The notes below the pieces were generated by a model. It saw only the letters and a program-made list of their open reading frames with translations. It did not search any database and had not been told where the DNA came from. Below are positions 58,718 to 64,000 of a stretch of DNA of 64,000 bases, one piece after another. The number at the start of each line of letters is the position of its first letter. Within the stretch, counting starts at the first letter, position 1. Source of the stretch: Actinobacillus porcitonsillarum. Its GTDB lineage: Bacteria; Pseudomonadota; Gammaproteobacteria; Enterobacterales; Pasteurellaceae. The translations under genes were made by a program, and so were the position numbers. The DNA is taken from assembly GCF_003101015.1 (NCBI RefSeq), contig NZ_CP029206.1, positions 2,199,192 to 2,263,191 on the forward strand. The letters are read 5' to 3'.

Positions 58718-60388
58718 TTACTTCGCAATACGCTTATATTTAATGCGATGTGGTTGCGTTGCCGCTTCGCCTAAGGTTTTCTTTTTCCACTCTTCGTAGT
58801 CTGAGAAGTTACCTTCGTAGAAAGTGACTTTACCTTCATCACCGTAATCTAAAATGTGGGTGGCGATACGGTCTAAGAACCAACGGTCGTGCGAGATAAC
58901 CATTGCACAGCCAGGAAATTCTAAGATCGCATTTTCTAACGCGCGCAAGGTTTCAACGTCAAGGTCGTTGGTTGGTTCGTCTAATAATAAGACGTTTCCG
59001 CCCGCTTGTAACAATTTCGCAAGGTGTAAACGACCACGCTCACCGCCCGACAATTCGCCAACACGTTTTTGTTGATCTACGCCTTTGAAGTTAAAGCGTC
59101 CAACATAGGCACGGCTTGGGATTTCAAAGTTACCGATAGTTAAAATATCTTGTCCGTTTGACACTTCTTCCCACACGGTTTTTTTGTCGTCCATGGCATC
59201 ACGGAACTGATCCACAGAAGCAAGTACCACCGTTTCGCCCATTACGATTGAACCGCTATCCGGTTGTTCTTGACCTGAAAGCATACGGAATAAGGTTGAT
59301 TTACCGGCACCGTTCGCCCCGATGATCCCAACAATCGCCCCTTTCGGAATAGTGAAAGATAAATCGTCAATTAACGTGCGGTCGCCGTAAGATTTAGTTA
59401 GGTTACTCACTTCAATCACTTTATCACCTAAGCGTGGACCAGGTGGAATAAAGAGTTCGTTAGTTTCGTTACGTTTTTGATATTCGCCTGAGTTAAGCTC
59501 TTCAAAGCGTGCCATACGCGCCTTACTTTTCGCCTGACGACCTTTCGGATTTTGGCGTACCCATTCCAACTCTTTGGCAATGGATTTTTGGCGAGCATTT
59601 TCCGCCGCTTGCTCTTGTTCTAAACGTTTCTCTTTTTGCTCTAACCAAGAAGAGTAGTTACCTTCCCAAGGAATACCTTCACCACGGTCAAGCTCTAAGA
59701 TCCAACCTGCTACGTTATCTAAGAAGTAACGGTCGTGGGTAATTGCCACCACAGTACCTTCATAGTCGTGTAAGAAACGCTCTAACCACGCCACAGACTC
59801 GGCATCTAAGTGGTTGGTCGGTTCGTCTAATAACAACATATCCGGTTTTTCGAGTAACAGACGGCAAAGTGCCACACGGCGGCGTTCGCCCCCTGAAAGA
59901 TGTTCGATTTTAGCGTCCCAATCCGGTAAACGTAACGCATCTGCCGCACGCTCTAATTGGTTATCCAAATTGTGACCATCGTGAGCTTGAATAATTGCTT
60001 CTAATTGTGCTTGTTCAGCTGCAAGTTTATCAAAATCCGCATTTTCATCAGCATAAGCCGCATACACTTCATCTAAACGAGTGAGTGCATTTTTCACTTC
60101 TGAAACCGCTTCTTCAATGGCCTCACGCACGGTTTGCTGTGGATCTAATTTCGGCTCTTGCGGAAGATAACCGATTTTAATCCCTGGTTGTGGACGAGCC
60201 TCCCCTTCAAACTCTTTATCAACACCAGCCATAATACGTAACAAGGTGGATTTACCCGCACCATTTAAGCCTAGCACCCCGATTTTTGCCCCAGGAAAGA
60301 AGCTTAAAGAAATATCTTTTAAAATATGACGTTTCGGCGGGACAACTTTGCCTACTCGGTGCATTGTATAAACAAATTGTGTGGACAT
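58718..60388 (-). CDS. ettA: Energy-dependent translational throttle protein EttA (ABC-F)
   Basis: ABC-F ATPase that binds the ribosomal E site and gates the first elongation steps according to ATP/ADP ratio. 556 residues (E. coli 555). Two ATPase domains: Walker A GLNGAGKST near 39 and GANGAGKST near 357, each with a signature LSGGERRR or LSGGERGR and Walker B LLLDEPTNHLD or LLLDEPTNDLD. The linker and arm around 95-130 and 240-300 match EttA. No membrane domain. Confidence 0.96.
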   Translation of the reverse strand: MSTQFVYTMHRVGKVVPPKRHILKDISLSFFPGAKIGVLGLNGAGKSTLLRIMAGVDKEFEGEARPQPGIKIGYLPQEPKLDPQQTVREAIEEAVSEVKNALTRLDEVYAAYADENADFDKLAAEQAQLEAIIQAHDGHNLDNQLERAADALRLPDWDAKIEHLSGGERRRVALCRLLLEKPDMLLLDEPTNHLDAESVAWLERFLHDYEGTVVAITHDRYFLDNVAGWILELDRGEGIPWEGNYSSWLEQKEKRLEQEQAAENARQKSIAKELEWVRQNPKGRQAKSKARMARFEELNSGEYQKRNETNELFIPPGPRLGDKVIEVSNLTKSYGDRTLIDDLSFTIPKGAIVGIIGANGAGKSTLFRMLSGQEQPDSGSIVMGETVVLASVDQFRDAMDDKKTVWEEVSNGQDILTIGNFEIPSRAYVGRFNFKGVDQQKRVGELSGGERGRLHLAKLLQAGGNVLLLDEPTNDLDVETLRALENAILEFPGCAMVISHDRWFLDRIATHILDYGDEGKVTFYEGNFSDYEEWKKKTLGEAATQPHRIKYKRIAK

Positions 60389-60499
60389 TTTTAATTCCTC
60401 AATAAAAAATCTTATCTATTTTACTTGAAAAGCGAAGGAAAATACAGAAAGCAAGCGGTAGGATTTCTCGCATTTTTTACTAAAATTAAGGCAAAAAAA

Positions 60500-60525
60500 A
60501 TCCCTAAGCAAAAGGGCTTAGGGAT
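60500..60525 (-). terminator. Terminator downstream of tRNA-Ser
   Basis: ATCCCTAAG and CTTAGGGAT form a perfect 9-bp stem, with eight A at 60493-60500 giving the U tract on the minus strand. It lies 73 bp beyond the tRNA 3' end. Confidence 0.82.
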
Positions 60526-60598
60526 AAGTATTAAAATAAAGTATAACTACTTTAACTTAACCAAGGAAATATCTATGAAAACATGCCTTATTACTAAA

Positions 60599-60688
60599 TG
60601 GCGGTGAGAGGGGGATTCGAACCCCCGATACAGTTTCCCATATACACGCTTTCCAGGCGTGCTCCTTCAACCACTCGGACATCTCACC
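60599..60688 (-). tRNA. tRNA-Ser (GGA)
   Basis: 90 nt with a long variable arm and encoded CCA; anticodon loop CTGGAAA gives GGA, acceptor GGTGAGA/TCTCACC with discriminator G. Confidence 0.97.
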
Positions 60689-60710
60689 GAATCAATAAAA
60701 AGACAGCCAA

Positions 60711-60739
60711 AATATACCTTTTTTTGGCTTATTAAGCAA
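60711..60739 (-). promoter_or_regulatory. Promoter of tRNA-Ser, overlapping the bolA terminator
   Basis: On the minus strand TTGCTT (60734-60739) and TATATT (60711-60716) are 17 bp apart, about 22 bp before the tRNA. The same stretch holds AGCCAAAA ... TTTTGGCT followed by T-rich sequence (about 60705-60729), which fits a bolA terminator, so the two signals are superimposed. Confidence 0.6.
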
Positions 60740-60778
60740 GGATTTTCTTCACGTTATAAAATAAATTATTTGACAAAC

Positions 60779-61090
60779 TTAAGCGCCTACTCCCAAGCAA
60801 TTTGTTGATTTAGGAACAACACCTTTTGCCTCTAACCATTCTTGTGAAGTATAGGTGTGTAATGCAAGAGCATGAACACCTTGCGCTAGCTCATCAGCTA
60901 AACATTGGTAAATAGCCTGATGACGGGCAACTCTTCTTTTTCCTTCAAAAACAGGAGAAACTATCGTTACTTTAAAATGCGATTCTGCCCCTCTGCCGGA
61001 ACTATGCATATGGCTTTCATTTTCAATCTGTAAAAAAGAAGGATTAAAGATTTCTTTCAGTTTTTGTTCAATCGTTTGTTGAATAATCAT
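60779..61090 (-). CDS. bolA: BolA family protein
   Basis: 103 residues (E. coli BolA 105). The family core ENESHMHSSGRGAESHFKVTIVS and the invariant-type RVARHQAIYQCLADEL are present. BolA proteins bind monothiol glutaredoxins and Fe-S clusters and influence cell shape and transcription. It follows potC after a terminator, so it likely has its own promoter. Confidence 0.94.
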   Translation of the reverse strand: MIIQQTIEQKLKEIFNPSFLQIENESHMHSSGRGAESHFKVTIVSPVFEGKRRVARHQAIYQCLADELAQGVHALALHTYTSQEWLEAKGVVPKSTNCLGVGA

Positions 61091-61111
61091 TATTTATTTC
61101 CTAAAGAAAAC

Positions 61112-61130
61112 AGCCCACGCATTGTGGGCT
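61112..61130 (-). terminator. Terminator downstream of potC
   Basis: AGCCCAC and GTGGGCT form a 7-bp GC-rich stem with a 5-base loop, with GTTTTCTTT following on the minus strand. Confidence 0.72.
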
Positions 61131-61138
61131 ATTTATAT

Positions 61139-61906
61139 TTATGCTTTTTTGCGTAATGCAACTTGACTTAATACCACTAATGAAAGCGAGAAAATAATCA
61201 TAATCGTTGCAAGCGCATTCACTTCAGGGGTTACACCTGTTTTAACAAGAGAGAAGATTTTAAGCGGTAAAACCTCATAACTCGGGCTAGTCACAAAAGA
61301 TGAAACAACAACGTCATCTAATGAAATCGTAAAGCTTAATAACCAACCTGAAATAATCGAAGGTAACGCTAACGGTAAAATAATTTTACGTAAAATCGTA
61401 ACTTCACTTGCACCTAAATCTTTTGCTGCTTCAAGCATTTTGCCGTCAAAATCGCTTAAACGAGCTGAAATCGTAATCACGACATAAGGCAAACAGAACG
61501 TAATATGCGCAATCAATAGCGAAATGAAGCCTAATTGGATACCTAAAATCATAAATAGCACAAGCATAGAAACTGCCATTACGATATCCGGCGACATCAT
61601 GACGATAAAGAGCAATCCACCAACCATTTGCTTACCACGGAATTTATAACGATATAATGCAATAGAAGTTAATGCCCCTAAAATCGTTGAAAATGTTGCC
61701 GCAAAGAAAGCAATAGTAATTGAATTCATTGTTGCTTGTACCAGCGTATCGTTATTAAATAAACGCTCATACCAGTCCCAACTAAAGCCTTTCCAGTTTA
61801 AACCATAGCGATCTGCATTAAATGAATTCACAACTAAAATAATAATTGGAATATAAAGATACGCAAACACCACAAACATAAAAAGGTTTCTAAACATCTT
61901 TTTCAT
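61139..61906 (-). CDS. potC: Spermidine/putrescine ABC transporter permease PotC
   Basis: Inner-membrane permease for polyamine import, 255 residues with six helices. The EAA loop contacting PotA reads [24 protein letters not shown] near residues 160-185. The ATG at 61906 overlaps the potB stop (TAATG). The substrate-binding protein gene potD, which follows potC in E. coli, is not present here. Confidence 0.94.
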   Translation of the reverse strand: MKKMFRNLFMFVVFAYLYIPIIILVVNSFNADRYGLNWKGFSWDWYERLFNNDTLVQATMNSITIAFFAATFSTILGALTSIALYRYKFRGKQMVGGLLFIVMMSPDIVMAVSMLVLFMILGIQLGFISLLIAHITFCLPYVVITISARLSDFDGKMLEAAKDLGASEVTILRKIILPLALPSIISGWLLSFTISLDDVVVSSFVTSPSYEVLPLKIFSLVKTGVTPEVNALATIMIIFSLSLVVLSQVALRKKA

Positions 61907-62766
61907 TATTCAAGCTCCACCTTTTTATTTAAAAGTTTATTTGCACGGTAGTAAACATAAAGCATTAATGCCATTAAGAAGGTTAAAGCAATACTTACTG
62001 CCGAACCTAATGCAAATTGGTTGGTATTCAAGAATAAGCTCTTAATAATATTCCCCACTAATGGCGTTTTACCACCACCTAATAAGTCTGCAACGTAGAA
62101 CATCCCCATTGCCGGTAACAATACCAATAAACAGCCTGAAACAATGCCTGGCATGGTAAGTGGAATGGTTACACGAATAAAGCGTTGGAAAGCATTTGCC
62201 CCTAAATCTTTTGCAGCTTCCAATAAACGTCCATCAATTTTCTCAATAGATGAATAAAGTGGCAGGATCATAAAAGGTAGCAAAATGTAAACTAAACCAA
62301 TAATAATCGCTAACTCTGAGTTTAATAAACGTAATGGCTCATTGATGATCCCTAACCACAGTAGAGCCTCATTTAATAATCCTTTCACACCTAAGAAAAT
62401 CTTAATGCCGTAGATACGAATTAGAGAGTTAGTCCAAAATGGCAACACCACAAGGAAAAGCAAAATAGGACGTACTTTTACCGGCATTTTTGCAATAATA
62501 AATGCAAACGGATAGCCTATAATTAAACAGAAAAAGGTTGCAATCCCCGCCATATACAACGAGTTCCATAATACTGTTGCATAAGTATCATTAAATAATG
62601 CTTTATATGCCTCTAAGCTAAAAGCAAAATCAACAAAGTACTGACTTTGGCGGTTTTCTGTTAAGAAACTGATGAGCAACACTAATAAATTCGGGACTAA
62701 AACGAAAAGTAATAGCCAACCGAAAATCGTTGCAACCGTTCCTTTTTGGAATTTATTACTCGTCAT
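61906..62766 (-). CDS. potB: Spermidine/putrescine ABC transporter permease PotB
   Basis: Second permease of the polyamine importer, 286 residues (E. coli 275-285) with six helices and the EAA loop [21 protein letters not shown] near 185-205. [12 protein letters not shown] is a conserved PotB/PotH segment. It overlaps potA by 11 bases and potC by one, so the three are translationally coupled. Confidence 0.94.
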   Translation of the reverse strand: MTSNKFQKGTVATIFGWLLLFVLVPNLLVLLISFLTENRQSQYFVDFAFSLEAYKALFNDTYATVLWNSLYMAGIATFFCLIIGYPFAFIIAKMPVKVRPILLFLVVLPFWTNSLIRIYGIKIFLGVKGLLNEALLWLGIINEPLRLLNSELAIIIGLVYILLPFMILPLYSSIEKIDGRLLEAAKDLGANAFQRFIRVTIPLTMPGIVSGCLLVLLPAMGMFYVADLLGGGKTPLVGNIIKSLFLNTNQFALGSAVSIALTFLMALMLYVYYRANKLLNKKVELE

Positions 62767-63868
62767 CGCTTAAGACAACCTCCCAGCCCTCGTGCCACGT
62801 TAATGCCACTTTTTGACCGACAGAATGGTCGATATGCGGATCATCTTCATTGAAGAATTCGCTTACTAAAACATTCATTCCGTTGTGATCTAATTTCACG
62901 CTTGATTCTAGCGTCATACCTTTATAGTTACGATCTGTGATATGACCGATAATCGCTTTTGAGCTTTCATCTTCATCAAGTTCTTCAATCACAATATCTT
63001 CCGGACGTAATAATACTTTCAGTTTTTGATTTGGCTTAACATCCATCTCTTCCACTTTAATATTACAAATACGCCCTTCAACATTCGCTTTCACATTTGT
63101 TGCATCAACACGCTCAATCGCCGTTGCATCAAATACGTTGATTTCACCAATGAATCGAGCAACGAAAAGGTTTTTCGGCTCTTCATAAATTTCACGTGGT
63201 GATCCGTCTTGAGCAATTTTACCTGCATTCATCACAATAATACGATCCGACATGGTTAATGCTTCTTCTTGATCGTGGGTAACGAAAATAAAGGTAATAC
63301 CTAATTGACGTTGTAATGCTTTTAACTCGTTCTGCATTTCTTTACGTAATTTATAATCTAATGCAGAAAGTGATTCGTCTAATAACAATACTTTCGGTTT
63401 GTTTACTACCGCACGAGCAATCGCAATACGTTGTTGCTGACCACCGGAAAGTTGTGCTGGTTTTTGTTCCGCTCGATCTTCAAGACGAACCATACGTAAC
63501 GCTTCCATGACACGTGGCTTAATTTGCTCATTTGGTACTTTTTGCATACGTAAGCCAAATGCCACGTTTTCAAAAATGGTCATATGCGGGAAAAGCGCAT
63601 AACTTTGGAAAACGGTATTAACGGGACGTTGTTCAGCAGGAACGTTAGATACATCTTGACCATCAAGAATAATCGACCCCTCTGTCAATTCCTCAAAACC
63701 TGCAATTAAACGTAATGCGGTTGTTTTACCACAACCCGAAGGCCCTAAAATTGTTAAAAATTCACCATCGTTAATGGTTAAATTCAAATCTTTAAGAATC
63801 GTTTTGCTACCATAGCTCTTAGTAACATTGCGAAGTTCGATGATCGGTTTTCTGTCTAACTTTTCCAT
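62756..63868 (-). CDS. potA: Spermidine/putrescine ABC transporter ATP-binding protein PotA
   Basis: ATPase driving polyamine uptake, 370 residues (E. coli 378). Walker [10 protein letters not shown] (residues 42-50), Q-loop [10 protein letters not shown], signature LSGGQQQR, Walker [13 protein letters not shown] (the usual DEP is DES here) and the switch VTHDQ. A C-terminal TOBE-type regulatory domain follows from about 235. First gene of the potABC unit; the 132 bp upstream to the window edge hold its leader, with no promoter I can assign firmly. Confidence 0.95.
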   Translation of the reverse strand: MEKLDRKPIIELRNVTKSYGSKTILKDLNLTINDGEFLTILGPSGCGKTTALRLIAGFEELTEGSIILDGQDVSNVPAEQRPVNTVFQSYALFPHMTIFENVAFGLRMQKVPNEQIKPRVMEALRMVRLEDRAEQKPAQLSGGQQQRIAIARAVVNKPKVLLLDESLSALDYKLRKEMQNELKALQRQLGITFIFVTHDQEEALTMSDRIIVMNAGKIAQDGSPREIYEEPKNLFVARFIGEINVFDATAIERVDATNVKANVEGRICNIKVEEMDVKPNQKLKVLLRPEDIVIEELDEDESSKAIIGHITDRNYKGMTLESSVKLDHNGMNVLVSEFFNEDDPHIDHSVGQKVALTWHEGWEVVLSDDE

Positions 63869-64000
63869 CTACTGTCGTTTTCCCCTATCAAAATACGTTG
63901 AGAAAAATTCATTGCAAGCCAATTTGGCTTACAATACAAACATAATAAAAATCAATGAGCTATGATATAGCGAATGACTAGATATTGAAAGCAAAAAATG

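Overview
The window is a stretch of chromosome from a member of the Pasteurellaceae. Three things point there: gene content and order (rsx operon, ybfE-fldA-fur, ftsY-ftsE-ftsX, secM-secA, potABC); AT-rich, closely packed operons; and many copies of the 9-bp DNA uptake signal core ACAAGCGGT and its complement. That core is the Actinobacillus pleuropneumoniae / Mannheimia / Bibersteinia type, not the Haemophilus influenzae type (AAGTGCGGT). Species cannot be fixed from the sequence alone. I see no prophage, insertion sequence, CRISPR array, toxin or rRNA operon. This is core genome with small accessory touches.

Layout. 1-4.3 kb: the 3' part of ligA (cut by the left edge), then a leftward nrdG-nrdD pair for anaerobic ribonucleotide reduction, preceded by two well-spaced NrdR-type boxes. 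4.6-11.1 kb: the rsxABCDGE electron-transport operon, with an acetyltransferase gene between rsxG and rsxE and an RsxC tail of five 114-bp repeats, four carrying an intact uptake signal. 11.1-16.3 kb: a TerC/CBS protein, lpxM (lipid A) and a seven-MCE-domain LetB-type lipid-transport protein. 16.3-27.9 kb: luxS, an ABC exporter, a ZIP metal transporter, engB, rraB, a family 25 glycosyltransferase, tusA, fxsA, two EamA transporters (the second ends at 28.8 kb), rluE, nudC, ybfE-fldA-fur, plsY and folB. 28.8-37.7 kb: ftsX-ftsE-ftsY, thyA, a lipoprotein, fabB and cyaA. 37.8-43.8 kb: a FrpB/FetA-type TonB receptor and a CcmF/NrfE-DsbE-NrfF-NrfG cytochrome c maturation set. 43.8-48.8 kb: a leftward secM-secA-(TPR/glycosyltransferase-like)-mutT cluster. 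48.9-52 kb: a copper unit cueR / copZ-copA with a classic MerR-type promoter. 52-64 kb: an SDR, a nitroreductase, ilvD, pgi, a Met-Leu-Gln-Gln tRNA operon, ettA-aroE, tRNA-Ser, bolA and potABC, all leftward.

The most unusual material is in the gaps. Six loci carry hairpin arms that all start with GTAGG (read inward) but have unrelated interiors, each interior being self-complementary. At two loci the paired arms differ from one another only by compensatory base-pair changes. A second family of C-rich scaffolds (CCCTCTCCC...) shows the same behaviour: a constant frame with an exchanged but still palindromic insert. One GTAGG element lies between secM and secA. The secM product ends in PIRAGP followed by three residues, so it is a probable short SecM translation-arrest leader. 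No wholly new multi-gene system was recognised; these elements and the SecM variant are the best candidates for follow-up.
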